This document shows, piece by piece, positions 24,652 to 36,157 of a DNA stretch of 64,000 nt. Under the pieces are notes generated by a model. It was not told the origin of the DNA. It made no database searches and was given only the letters and a program-made list of their open reading frames with translations. The DNA lies in NCBI GenBank assembly GCA_021186555.1, contig JAJKFL010000012.1, forward strand, positions 18,921,711 through 18,985,710, given 5' to 3'. A program made the translations under genes and the position numbers. The DNA comes from Reticulitermes speratus. Lineage: Eukaryota > Arthropoda > Insecta > Blattodea > Rhinotermitidae. Each line of letters starts with the position of its first letter. Positions within the stretch are counted from its first letter, which is position 1.

Positions 24652-24959
24652 GTCTAACCATTATACCCACAAGAATACTGTAGTAATCACCACGCTATAC
24701 AGAGACCAAAGAAAGACTCCATTGGTGGTGGAGGTGACGACACTTGCAGCTGGAGAATGTTATCGCGTTATTATTGGGGTTCCATTCGTTTTGGTTTTAG
24801 GGATTTTAAAGAGTTCTGTCTCGGTATTCCGTAAAATTTGGTTCGGGGCGCCAAATGTCCCGTGCATTTCCAAGTCATTAAAATAAGACGTTTGTAACAG
24901 TGCATACAAACATTTCGATTTTCCTACTGTGGTAGAAAACACCTATAGAAGTAAGTACA

Positions 24960-25060
24960 GCCATCAACCGGGCCAGTAACAGGGATAGGAGAGGCAGATG
25001 TGTAGTTTGGTGATTGTAGAGTGTGGACTGACTGCGAAGGGTGAGGAACGGACATGTGAA
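24960..25060 (-). repeat. Dispersed repeat C (copy 3, inverted)
   Basis: Read on the minus strand it gives tgtccgttcctcacccttcg and cacatctgcctctcctatcc, ending in ggttgatggct, as in the copies at 6451 and 23021. Confidence 0.5.
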
Positions 25061-25984
25061 GTGAACTAGTGCCTGAGTTTCAGTAGCATTATTCTTACTA
25101 TTTTATTTTCTGTGTCTGTAAATGATAATTTTTTATCTGAGTTATCTTGCAGTAATATTAATAAAATTGCTCTGATTTTAATTGTATGACGGGTAAAAAA
25201 TTTTGTATTCATCTTCCCCGCTCGCCATCTAAATATTTTTAAGAATCCAGATTTTTTTAAAAGTGTTAGGCCTACGTTGTCACAACCATAATTCTTGTGA
25301 ACAGAGTAGCTAAATGACTGCAGGATCCAAGGGAAGTATCCTCGAGGAGGATACGTAACAGGTCCAGGGATATGTCGATCTAGGGGACTTTTTTTTTTTC
25401 GTAGTCTCAGTATAGCGCTCAGGACTTTGGTCTGGCTGACAGAAAGTAATGGGAAACCTGCATGTCGTCATTTCCACAAACAATGGAACTTCTTTCCGTA
25501 AGCTCAGTACGGATTGGCGGCTGTGACAGTGCAGTGAAGAGTGTGTATATCGTATCGTGAAGTCCCGGCCTCAAATTACCAGATACCAGACGGTGGACTG
25601 TTTCCTGTAGCGTGAGACGAAGTCACTTTGCACCTACCGTATCAGCAGGACTCACTGTACCGCAGTACAGATACATTTCTTGTTATGTTGGTCACTGCAA
25701 GATCCACAATCACACAGGCCACAATACTAAGAAAGGGGCTGTTTTATCCTTTGTAGTGTAGGTGTACAGTGGCTTGTGGCACACCCTTTGCATTAAGTGT
25801 CCCTTTGTTAAGAACTGCCTAGTACGAAGCAAGGTTGGCAACGCAGCATTCGTACTGGATATGTGAAACAGAAGACATAACGCATGTGATGTTTGTTAAT
25901 TCGCGATATATGCAAATTGCTTAGAACTTGGGTGTTGAGGTTTGTAGTTGTGACGTCAATGAATATTAAGATTATGGACCTCTT

Positions 25985-26275
25985 GGATATGAAGCCGTGT
26001 AGTTTGGTGGGTAGGTATACCGAAGTTCCGAAGGAACCAAATTTCCAACGTACTGATGTGTGAGGGAGTGAAGGTATAGCTCCACCGGCACTTCACTGCC
26101 AGGTCGTTCTAGTCCCGTGGAGAGAGCCCCCGGTACTCACTGGATTGGAGGTTGGCAGACCCCCCAGAGCCGGTCTGGACGTAATGGAGAAGAGCTTCTT
26201 GTTGTCTCTGCCCCTCGGCCGTCCAGTAGTGTAGTCACGTATAAACTGAGCTATCCCGGCACCGAGCTTATTAAC
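25985..26275 (-). mobile_element. SINE family B, inverted
   Basis: On the minus strand the head is gtgccgggatagctcagttt and the body has cagaccggctctgggggg. A tail follows toward 25985. It lies tail-to-head beside the copy at 26303. Confidence 0.6.
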
Positions 26276-26302
26276 GAAGTGGCATTTTGATATGATAAGA
26301 TA

Positions 26303-26555
26303 AAGGTAAAGTTTTCCCTTGAACAGGCCATGAAGGCCCAGAGGGGGAGTAGAGATATAGCTCTACTCTTTCTTTAACCCTGGCACTAGATGAGGGTGGG
26401 TGGTCAACTCCACGTCCCGGTCGCTTTACCCCCGGAAAAGAGACCCGGTACCTATTGTATAGGAGGCTGGGTGGGCCCCAGGGCCGGTCTGGATGGGTGC
26501 GGAAAATCTCGCCCCGACCGGGATTCGATCCCCGGACCGTCCAGTCCGTAGCATT
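26303..26555 (-). mobile_element. SINE family B, inverted, well conserved
   Basis: On the minus strand it has the B box ggggatcgaatcccgg, cagaccggccctggggccca, tctagtgccagggttaaaga and the tail ccttcatggcctgttcaagg. The A-box end is cut off. Confidence 0.7.
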
Positions 26556-26738
26556 TTGCTGTGATATTTATAACATATTTCTACTGTTTATTCTGCGAGC
26601 CAAACGAAACACATAATGGTGCCCGGTGGGCGACATAGCGAATTGAGTTTCAAAAGCAGGTGGTGCCTATAGTTACCATCACCACTGCCTACGAAGGGTT
26701 ATAAGTTTTAAAAATACTTCATCAGACTCCTTTCTATA

Positions 26739-27053
26739 CAGTAGAACCTCGGTTGTCCGAACTTCGCTTAACCGAAACCGGCCGACGTGTTGTTGATAAA
26801 GCGGTGGAGGGACATTGCAGCCAAAAAAACGTTGTGAAAAAAAGTTCCAACTGAAATATCAGTTTTTTTTTTCGTAGAAATTTGTAGTGTTGTAATACAT
26901 CTCCAAATATCATACACTTTCTTGTGCCGTCTCTGAATAAATGTTATTTTCATTGCACCTTATCACGTCAAGCCGAATTTCCGGATTATCCGAAATTTTG
27001 CTTATCCGAAATCGGGTCCGCCCTCTTTATTTCGGATAATCGAGGTTCTACTG
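26739..27053. mobile_element. pogo/Tigger-type MITE with TA target sites
   Basis: Inverted ends CAGTAGAACCTCGGTTGTCC and (outward) CAGTAGAACCTCGATTATCC with TA flanks on both sides. Subterminal cgaa and cttatccgaa motifs are typical of Tigger-like ends. A minus-strand ORF inside is short and could be a transposase remnant, but I cannot show that. Confidence 0.7.
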
Positions 27054-28592
27054 TATTTGCTCATTCGTCTTCCGAATATCTGTGTTTTGTTCTTCTGTGA
27101 AGTTGATATATCATCGTTAAAATTAACCAGCAGTGTAGTTCAATAATCATAACTCGGACTGTCCTGATTTATTGTTGAATGTTCGCAGACCACCGTTGGT
27201 AAACTGAATATACCGGCGTATTGGCATCGCTGTTCATCTTGTTCTGTTTTTGGCTGACGTACATTTTACAAAGCTGTCAGGCGGTAGCCCACACTGTGTA
27301 GCATCCTTGGTAGGATGATTGATGAATTTGGAGGGAGTTGAAAGGAAGTGGCCGGGATTTGACTGGAGGGACTGAGGAAGACCGAGACATCTCTCAGAAA
27401 ACCCGTTTTTCCGGCAGAGAACCGACTGAGGAACCTCCCCAGAACAAGTCTAGGTCCTTACCTCTGCACATTCTGTTCGGTCGCCTAGATACATTGACAA
27501 ATTGGCTTGAAAGACAGCAGTGTGGGATCGACACGCAGGCCGTATCGAATCATTGAAGCAGGGTGAGCAATCGTGACCATCAGGTCACGTGAGCGCATTA
27601 CTGTAGTATCTGATGAGGACAATGCCCTGTGCTGTTCGGGCAGTTTTTAAAAAGCAACGAAACATGGGTTCCACAGTCTCTGTACGATTCCCTCCGGATT
27701 GTCTTCGTTAACACATTTGTATGCTCCTTGCGATGGAGGGCGTGAACGAAGTCGTGACACACAGACAGTGCGTACACGTGGTAAGAGTGGGAATACGTTG
27801 CCGTTCTTGGCGAGGGCGGGCTCAGGCTGAAGAGTCGGACGCTCCGCACGCCAAGTCGGGCCGCATATTTTCGCTTCACGGCTGTGATGTCTAGAAAACT
27901 CATTGTAGATCTAATTTTAGTCCAGGGAGAGACAATGCCGTGATAATTGTCTTTGACATAAAAGCCCGTTAACATCGGAACGGTAAATTGCTGAGGCTTG
28001 GAAGTATCATACTTGGTCATATTGTGGGCCTACTTATTACACACTCGTCGATTCTGTACGTCAGGAATAGCCACAGCGTCGCTCGCCCACGTCACTGGTG
28101 CGGTTCAAGGAAGTTGCGTGTTGCGTTTTGAACTGTTTTATAAAGGAAGGACACTCATAACTGAGACTAACCTGTTGTAGCTGGATGGACAGAAATAATA
28201 AGCCATAAGATGAGGAAAGAAGTGTTCGATTTTATTAATGCATGGCTGTTGCCTAAGTTGCCTGCTAAAGTATGACTCCTGAAGTTTGTCTAGCTGGCCA
28301 CCCCTGTTGTACGTTATGCCCACGAGGCACATTAGGAAATCAGGATTTTACTGAATAATCACGCCTTGAATCTGAACAGTTCTGTCAGTATATCTACTAA
28401 GGTGTTATTAAATTTGACCGACTAACTGCTCGTATATACGAATTGACTTCGTGTCGCAGCTGCCATCTATTAATGCGCCATGAACAACTCTTCGGCGAAT
28501 GTTGACATGGCATTATCCACTGAATCATCCCTTCCACTGCCCTTTCTTCCTCCTGTGTTTTACCTTTTTCCGTAAACGCTAAACTCTGAAGA

Positions 28593-28772
28593 CCGCTTGC
28601 ATACTTTCTGACAGCAGCCTTTCGCTCAGTCAGCAAGGTGACTTGGTGGCCGCTTGCATACTTTCTGACAGCAGCCTTTCGCTCAGTCAGCAAGGTGACT
28701 TGGTGGCCGCTTGCATGCTTTCTGACAGCAGCCTTTCGCTCAGTCAGCAAGGTGACTTGGTGGCCGCTTGCC
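28593..28772. repeat. 57-bp tandem repeat, three units
   Basis: Units start ccgcttgcatactttctgac at 28593, 28650 and 28707 and are nearly identical. A fourth partial unit follows. Each unit is 19 codons and open on both strands (minus GHQVTLLTERKAAVRK). No supporting exon structure was found. Confidence 0.85.
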
Positions 28773-29249
28773 ACCGCGGAGGCCCGCTGTGATCTCAGGC
28801 AAGTCCGTGTGGGATTTTTGGTGGACAAAGTGGCATTTAGACAAGTCCCCCAACCCCAGCCTGATCTAGGAGGCTCTGGGAATTACCCCACGGTAATACT
28901 TCGGCCATCGTCCTGAAAGGTATAGCGACATTCTCTTTGTAGAAAATAAAGAAGACTCCAACAAGATAAAACAAGCGGTACAAATCCCGTTAAGAAGATG
29001 AACCAATGGGGAAGGACAGAAAGAACGGAGGCGGGCGACTCCGAGTTTGAAAAACGATGCTAGATAAGGTTTGAGAGGGGCTGTGTCCAGCTGCTGTCCT
29101 CGTCTCTTATACCTGATAACAATTACACTTCGTAAGGGCTTTATCCCAAGAGCGAAGTATTTTCTATAGCTATTTATTTTTGAAATTCGTAAGTCACCTC
29201 ACTGTGTCTGTGTTTCACACCTTGTAACACCATTCCATACAAACTTTCT

Positions 29250-29700
29250 GTGTGACTTAATGACTTAATTCAACTTATAGTATATGTCTTAATAACTTAA
29301 TGAAACTTTAGTATATGACTTAATAATTTAATTCAGCTTTAGTATATGACTTAACACCTTAATGCAACTTCAGAATATCCCTTAGTAGCTTAATGCAACT
29401 TTTTTTTTCCAATGGCGCAACAGCCTCTAGCGGGCCAGGGCCTCATTATCGATCACACTCACACACACCACACTCGGTAGGACTCCTCTGGACGAGTGAT
29501 CATCCCGACGCAGAGACCTCTATCTAACAACACACAGCACTCACAAGAGACAGACATCCATGCCCCCGGCGGGATTCGAACCCGCAATCCCAGCAAGCGA
29601 ACGGCCGCAGACCCACGCCTTATACCGCTCGGCCACTGGAATCGGCTGATGCAACTTTAGTATATGACTTAATAACTTAATGCAACTTTGGTATATATAT
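29250..29700. repeat. AT-rich 31-bp tandem repeat split by a SINE
   Basis: About seven diverged units of tagtatatgacttaataact plus taatgcaactt run from 29250. They are interrupted at 29401-29648 by an inverted SINE-D and resume to about 29700. Confidence 0.65.
29409..29648 (-). mobile_element. SINE family D, inverted, inside a tandem repeat
   Basis: On the minus strand it starts agccgattccagtggccgag with B box gcgggttcgaatcccgcc. Its T-rich edge at 29401 is the A-tail. Atgcaacttt on both sides may be the target duplication, although the host repeat also carries that motif. Confidence 0.75.
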
Positions 29701-29965
29701 ATTTTCGATATAATTTCACAAGCGTGACCAACATGCATTTTATTGGATTATTTCATGCGTAAATGAAAAGTTCTATTGAGGTGGGAAGGACATACTTTCA
29801 TTGTCTTGTCACTGTTATGACGTCACCTTGTGTGTAATTCATAGGTACTACGAAATAAGAAGCAAACTTTCCACAAGAATTAATTAGGAAAAAAGTTGTA
29901 ATCCAGTCCTTTAAAAAATTATCTTACAGCAACGGCTTTTTAAATTGTACGTACAGAATAACACC

Positions 29966-30240
29966 GGGAGCCGGCATGACGTAGTGTGTGTGTAGCTACG
30001 ATGTGGTCGATCCGGGGTTCGAATCTGAACAGGGGAAAAAATTTTGCTTTTCTCCAAAACGTCAAGACCGGCCCTGAGGCCTACCCAGCGTACTATGCAA
30101 TGGGTACCGGCGTTCTTCCCCAGGGATAGGGCGGTCAGGGCGTGATGTTGACCACTCATCTCCATATAGTGCTGAGGTTAATGAGTGGAGCTACTCGCCG
30201 TGTATGCCTTAATGGGGTGGACAGGGACAGTTTTACCTCG
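29966..30240 (+). mobile_element. SINE family B
   Basis: The degraded head gggagccggcatgacgtag and B box ggggttcgaatctgaa precede caagaccggccctgaggcct, atagggcggtcagggcgtga and a tail at atgccttaatgggg. Confidence 0.6.
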
Positions 30241-30414
30241 AATTGTTTACTTTGTAGCATCTGTAGTGTGATGACTTGCCATTTCGTTTCCAAGTAAAAG
30301 TCAGGTTGGTAGAATACGGCGTGTCTCCATTACGCAGATTTCGTGTATGTGCGCTGTATGCGGTTGCCGGAAGCTACAACGCAGGCCCAGGCAGACATCC
30401 GTAGAGCGTTATTA

Positions 30415-30955
30415 AGCCGGGATTAGACGGCGCGTGGCTTCGGCTCGTTTTACGTCATAACTGACGTCATTGACAAAGAATCGTATTGAAACGCGCCGTG
30501 TATCCGGCCTGGCGCGGCGCGGCTTGTGATTGGGGGAGCGAGGCTCGTTGGATCGCCGCAGAAGCGGTTTTTTCACGATCCTCAAAGGGACTCGGCGCGG
30601 GCAGCTGTTGCGGCTACACGGGGCTTGCAGTCTACGCGCCAAGCCAGTCTCGTCCAAGTCTCTATACACTTAGGTCTGGTCTTTGTTTTCTTCTGTCGGG
30701 GTGCGCGAAGAGTGAAATTTTCTGTCCCACAATTGGTATTGGCTAGAATGGAGTGGTCAAACGAGGACATTTTTAAGTTCATAGAACAGCACGACTTATT
30801 CCACAAGCCGAGCCGAACCTACCCGAGCAAGGCAGCTGGTCCGCCATTTGCCGAGCTGCGCCGCGTCGTATAGCCAGATTGTCGTTCTGTTCCGATTGTT
30901 GGCCGAGCAAATGACGTCACGTCACTGACGAGCAGCGCGCCGTCTAATCCCGGCT
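30415..30955. mobile_element. PIF/Harbinger-like element with TTA target duplication
   Basis: Perfect 20-bp inverted ends AGCCGGGATTAGACGGCGCG flank 541 bases, with TTA on both sides (30412-30414 and 30956-30958). This 3-bp duplication is typical of PIF/Harbinger. The element is GC-rich unlike its surroundings, carries repeated gacgtcac near its ends, lacks a DDE nuclease and contains the start of a MADF-like ORF. It is a non-autonomous derivative. Confidence 0.75.
30748..30873 (+). pseudogene. Truncated MADF/Myb-like ORF inside the Harbinger-like element
   Basis: Forty-one codons start MEWSNEDIFKFIEQHDLF and end at TAG. The W-x(4)-(I/L)-x-(K/F)-(F/L)-I-E start resembles the first helix of MADF (Myb/SANT-like) domains. 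Harbinger transposons usually encode such a DNA-binding protein beside the nuclease. Only the first third of a domain is left, so no function is expected. Confidence 0.5.
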
Positions 30956-31675
30956 TTAGAGAACACAACGAGCCACCCAGGCTACCTAGGCAGCTCGCCT
31001 GCTTGCGTGGCGCTCTACGCAGACCTGCCTGTACAATGGAGCGTCCTTGGGCCTTATTCAGATCAGAAACTTGCCGCTTGCCCCTGACGTGTTCGTGTGC
31101 TGTAGGGAGGATTATCGTGAAGCGGCGCTGTCGGTAGTAGGTGAAGAGCTTTGCCTGCTTCTGCCTATCGTGGAAACAACGAAGGTAAAGCGCGATATGT
31201 GTGACTTTACGCCCCAGTTAACGCGGCACACTTCCACCGTCACCGGCCGTGCTTCGGCTGTTTGCGTTAGTGATCAGTTCCGGACTGCAGGATCTAGATA
31301 AGTCAGTGTCCTCCCCTCTGCACACACACAGTGTATGAACTTTTAAATTTAAATGACCTTGTTCTGGACATCACTCTGGTAAGCATGGATTAAATAGGTC
31401 GGTATTACAGCTCTGCTTTCACGTGTGTGTGTTTATGTACACACACAGAAAGCGGTTAACAAATGTTGGTCCGGTTGACTGGTCATATAAAAATTCAACT
31501 CGCCCGACATTTCTGCACAAGAGAAACCGCGTCTACCAACGCCGTTATAATCGCCCCACCAGCCTGCTTAACCGCCACTTAACATATAAAGCATCATTAT
31601 TTGTAGTTACACGTACGCAGTACATAGATACGTATATATATATATATTATATATATATATAGATATGTAGATAGG

Positions 31676-31927
31676 TAAAAGGTAAAGGTAAAGTTCTCCC
31701 TAGAACAGGCCATGAAGGTCCAGAGGGGGAATGGAGGTATAGGCCTACTCTTTCTTTAACCTCGGCACTAGATGAGGGTAGGTGGTTAACTCCACGCCCC
31801 AGCCGCTTTACCCTCGGGAAAGAGATCCGGTACCCATTGTGTAGGAGACTGGGTGGGCCCCAGGGCCCGTCTGGACGGGTGCGGAAAATCTCGCCCCCAC
31901 TGGGATTCGAGGCCAAGACCGTCCGAT
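31676..31927 (-). mobile_element. SINE family B, inverted, next to (TA)n
   Basis: On the minus strand it carries ggcgagattttccgcacccg, cagacgggccctggggccca, tctagtgccgaggttaaaga and ccttcatggcctgttctagg. It abuts a (ta)n run at 31633-31662. Confidence 0.7.
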
Positions 31928-32444
31928 AGATAGATATTAGCCAAGTAACTTACACGTAACGTTGCAGTATAATACACGTTGTGCTGTGCCTGCCAACACC
32001 AAGTGTTTTGCAGTGCGCAGGCCTATCAACGTTAATGACTATAAAGACATATATATATCACTAATGTACTTCCACTGGTATGCTAGTAGTTACAGCCGTC
32101 ACAATACCTCCTGAATGTTTTGTGTGCCGCTCCCACTTGCATCTGACCTTATATAAAAATATGCCTAATTGCCTCATCTGTAGGTACACAGTATATATGT
32201 ATTGTTGGATATGTATGGAGACAGTGTAAATAGAACAAGAGAGAGAATATTGACGAATTAATTAAAAGATTTTTCTACCCATTGGATTTGATTTTTCGCT
32301 TCTCATGGGCGTGCATTGGAGTTTGTTGATATCTCCGTTTATATATAAGTTTGTATCCGTGGATAAGTGGATCCATCTACAGCGTCATCTGTACTGTGTC
32401 TGGAAACGTCCAAACCATGTAAAAACAGAGTTATATATATGTAT

Positions 32445-32690
32445 CATATCGTATTCGCACTAATTATGAAGGTACCATATCGTAATATTTCGCACAAAAT
32501 ATTATGATATGGGTACCTATCGTAATATTCCACAGAATATTATGTTGGGTCCATACGTAAATTCGCCAAAATATTATGATATGGGTACCATATCGTAATA
32601 TTCGCACAGAAATATTATGATATGGGTACCATATCGTAATATTTCGCACAGAAATATTAGATATGGTACATATCGTAATATTTAGCACAC
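32445..32690. repeat. 42-bp palindromic tandem repeat
   Basis: About five units of gggtaccatatcgtaatatt plus tcgcacagaaatattatgat. The unit is itself an inverted repeat (ggtaccatatcgtaatatt against aatattatgatatgggtacc), so single strands could form serial hairpins. Several units have one-base losses. Confidence 0.75.
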
Positions 32691-33404
32691 AATAACACCC
32701 GATGATGACAATAGTGACAGTAATGTCACTTGGGCGCCATTGTTTTCTGACGCTCAGGTTTGACACTTTTTGATGACGGTACCATATTTTGCTTCATATT
32801 AGCCATTGTCAGCGCAAACATACGCGGTCGCTGGCGGATATTGCGTGTCGGTTATGTAATTCGTGCGCAGAAGCGTGAGGAAGTCGTAAAGTACAGGTCT
32901 TTACAGTATTTTGACGTTAGGGAGATGAGGTAACGAAGTAAAGGAAACAAATACGTTAAGGTGAAAGTTGGTCATTTTTACACTTCGTCTAGTACTAGAA
33001 AGCCACGAGGAGCTTAGACGAAACACTAAACATGAACGTAAAACTTGCTTACGTCACTAATTACAGTGAGTGATTTTCACTAAACTTGGTATGCACGTTG
33101 TTTCATTGGAGGACACCAAAAAGCCTTATTTCCAGTGCTGACGAGAGGGGGAGGGGGGGGGAAGCCGGTACAAATTACCGGGGCCCGACTGTGTTGCATA
33201 TATTTTTGTTTTTCTCGGTTGTATCATCTGTCGACTGTACATATTAACACTTTCAGACCAAGCCCAAGTCACTCTGTAACTGACAGTCAGTTTCCGATTT
33301 AGTGTAAAGACTTTTAGCCGGTTCGCCTTCGCTGTGGGAGCACGAAAAAAAATTTTTCACCGGGGCCCAAACCCGCTGTCGGCGGCCCTGCTTCTTTCAT
33401 TTCC

Positions 33405-33600
33405 TAACAGTCAGTAATAAGAACATGGCGGAAGGGGAACTTGCGTTGCGCGAGCGACACTAGCGCCACTTTAGGTTCCTGAAGTGTTGTGCCACGAAAT
33501 CTGCAACTTTTATTAAGATAACATTTTTGTAGAATGTAAAACAAGAACAGCGCGGCTGTTAAAAAAATATTCTTTATTTTGTAACCTGAGCCACTGGATT
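33405..33600 (-). repeat. Dispersed repeat E (copy 2, inverted)
   Basis: Its minus strand aligns with 20975-21130 through ttttacattctacaaaaatg, tggcgctagtgtcgct and ccgccatgttcttatta. Confidence 0.5.
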
Positions 33601-34644
33601 TGGCATGTGAAATTTGATAGTAGAGTGCCCACGAAAGTACGAAATTTGAGGTTATGTCCAACAAGTAATAAACTGTACTAAAAGAACAATAACGACATAA
33701 TAGACGTGTAATACTATACAGTAGGAAAGTTATTTAGTTGAAACTGTTCGTCAGGGGGTTAATACACTGCAGGGTCTCTAGTACAGATCATCGGTCACAG
33801 GTTCTTTGTTAAATGTAGGAGCCAATATTTTGATGGCCGGCTTCGTTGACTCAGTTAACGTGTATATACTCATGTGTCACTGAGGTCAGTGATGGGTAAA
33901 CACATAAATGGAGTGTGTCAGCAGCCTGCACGGCAGATGTGTTTTGAAGAGTATCGTATTTGTAAATTGGAAGTACCGAGAAAGTTGACTTAAGTGTTAA
34001 CGCTTCTGGAGGTTCGGGGTTCCAATCTCGTACAGAACACGTAACTGTTCTGACTAAGCTTTTAGTGTGTTTCCAAACTCGCTGTAGACCAGTCTTTTCC
34101 AAACTAGGGTACCGCGAGAAGTCGTGGAATCAATAAATAAAAATTGTGGAATACCGCGAAAATTTTCCAATATCTCGCGAAATGTCAGTGGAAATTTTGT
34201 CCCGGAATCTGCGGTGCTGGAGTAATTTTCGTGCGCTACCGACTGCCTCTTTGTTTCTGTCAGTTCGTATTTAAGGTTATATTTTGTTGTGCTGTGTTCG
34301 AGTTCGTTTCGTATTGTTGCAGTCGCCTCACATGGCGAAAAAAAAAAAAGATCTCCGCTATCAAAATTTCCTGGCCTGTAAACGTTTCTATAGGTGGGGT
34401 TTCGCGGGATATAAATGCTATTTGAGGGTTCCTTCACGAAAAAGAAGAATAAGCTTAAGAAACAGTGTTTTAGGCAAATGCCGGCTGTCAGTCTGAAGGA
34501 AGTCAAGAAAGTATGGGTAGATTTAAGAAATAATGGAAAAGATAACACATGGCTGATATATGATTGCTGGAGTGGGGCGTCCATTGTGTGCTGTGTTGAC
34601 TTTGAACAGTGAAGTTTGGTACAAAGTTTATATTATTTTCACCA

Positions 34645-34737
34645 TGCATTTTATTCAATATGTCATTAACCAACTAAATGCACATTCTCAAGAGAATGTG
34701 CATTTAGTTGGTTAATTAAACATTGAATAAAAATGCA
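34645..34737. repeat. Perfect-core palindrome in front of a Penelope-like ORF start
   Basis: attaaccaactaaatgcaca ttctc meets its exact inverse at about 34687. The outer parts (cattttattcaat / attgaataaaaatg) also pair. The right half, gtgcatttagttggttaatt, is similar to gtgcattttgttggtgtttt at 36189, which ends the ribozyme-bearing element there. Confidence 0.6.
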
Positions 34738-34969
34738 CCGTGAACATAATATAAAGTTTTTAAATGCCCAACAAGCAAGAATAGTTTTTGGATATCGGAA
34801 CATCAAAGAGAAACTACTGAAAACAAATGCGTCCATCTGGTTCAACAAAATATGCAGATCCGAACAACTACAACCCAAATACGTCAACATCAAAGTCTTT
34901 GGTACAAAGGTTTATGAGAATTTTAAACTTGCAGTTAGAGTTTGTAAAGGGGTGAACAGTTACAGGTAG
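34733..34969 (+). pseudogene. 5' fragment of a Penelope-like element ORF
   Basis: The ORF starts MHREHNIKFLNAQQARIVFG. It later contains LLKTNASIWFNKICRSEQL and QPKYVNIKVFG, and it stops after 78 codons. The pattern of a basic/leucine helix, then (I/S)xFxxxC, then (I/Q)PK(F/Y)V resembles the conserved region upstream of the reverse transcriptase in Penelope-like elements. A near-identical start (MHGETNIK) follows the inverted repeat at 36227. No reverse transcriptase remains. Confidence 0.45.
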
Positions 34970-35024
34970 TATATTTGTAATGAATGAACCATATACTTTT
35001 AAACTCTTATTTAAATTTTTTTTT

Positions 35025-35280
35025 CAATGGCTCAACAGCCCCTTAGGGGGCCTAAACCGCTTAATTTTTCGAGCTTCACGATCACACACTTTTTAGACAC
35101 ACCACAGTCGGTAGGACTCCTCTGGACGAGGACCAGCCCGTCGCAGAGACCTCTACCTGACAACACACAACACTCACAAGAGACAGACATCCATGCCCTA
35201 GGCGGAATTCGAACCCGCAATCCCAGCAAGCGAGCGGTTGCAGGCCGACGCCTTAGACCGAGCGGCCACTGGGATCGGCT
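35025..35280 (-). mobile_element. SINE family D, inverted, with target duplication
   Basis: On the minus strand it starts agccgatcccagtggccgct, has B box gcgggttcgaattccgcc and ends in an A-run (t-run at 35016-35024). TATTTAAA flanks it on both sides. It is the copy with the clearest boundaries. Confidence 0.75.
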
Positions 35281-36024
35281 CGTATTTAAATAGTAGATGT
35301 AAATGAAGTGAAGTCAGTACTACAGTGACCACATGTAAGTTTACAGGAGAATAGAAAACGGGAAAGCTTGAATTTTGTGATTACACGGTGTGTGCTTTTA
35401 CTAACAGTGTTCGCTGTTTAGACAATGCAGATGGGAAGGACGAGCAGGTAGGCCAGTGGAAATGTATGCAAATGTAGACAAAGGCTGTGTTCCGTAAAAA
35501 CCACACGGGCTCAGAGGCTTGTAACTAAATTCGAACCACGACTGGATAACTAAATGGCGGCTGGTACCTCGAGTTACGTCACATTTGCTTCTTTCCACTT
35601 AGCTGCTATCAGTCAGCTATTCACTCATTCTTTTGATGACGTATAATTTGAGTTACATTTTCATGAAATAGTCAGAGATAAATGAAAATAAAGTTAAATG
35701 GCTTAAAATGTAGGCAGTGGGAGGACGAAGTGGGCTACAGCGTGAAGGCGTAGTCGCTGAATGCAGCAGACGTTTGAAGTGTCGTGTTTCGACACACGCC
35801 ACTCCCTTGATGGGCAGGAATATCTGCTTCTAACGTTACGCAGTTGTCATACAGGACACAGAAGGGTGTAACGTGATATATGGAGTTGCATTACTTCTAA
35901 GCAGGGGTAGACGCACCGTTTGATGCAGTTACTGTGTGCGTGCTGTGGAAATTGCAGTGTACAGCCACTGTTTTAAACACCAACGAAATGCACTTCACTT
36001 TCGCTTTTATTATGTATTAATCGA

Positions 36025-36066
36025 CCCCTACATGTTTCGGTTTTATGTAAAACCATCTTCAGGGGG
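36025..36066 (-). ncRNA. Hammerhead ribozyme-like motif (left arm)
   Basis: On the minus strand the order is CCCC, CTGAAGA, stem II GGTTTT/AAAACC with loop ACAT, GAAA, C-AT-G, TA, GGGG. The core is complete, stem I is at least 4 bp, stem II is 6 bp and the cleavage triplet is GTA. The stem III loop has only two bases, a known weak point of type I hammerheads in Penelope-like elements. Confidence 0.55.
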
Positions 36067-36113
36067 TTCAAAACTACGTTCATTCAACGTCCAGTGTTAA
36101 TTCTGGCATTATA

Positions 36114-36157
36114 CCCCCTGAAGATGGTTTTACATAAAACCGAAACATATGTAGGGG
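36114..36157 (+). ncRNA. Hammerhead ribozyme-like motif (right arm)
   Basis: CCCC (36114-36117) pairs with GGGG (36154-36157) as stem I. CTGAAGA is at 36118-36124, stem II is GGTTTT/AAAACC with loop ACAT, and GAAA is at 36142-36145. Stem III is AC/GT around ATAT, and the triplet is GTA. All invariant core positions are present. Confidence 0.65.

Noticed and set aside
27598-28020. 140-codon minus-strand ORF
   Set aside because: No recognisable domain or splice context; I could not distinguish it from chance.
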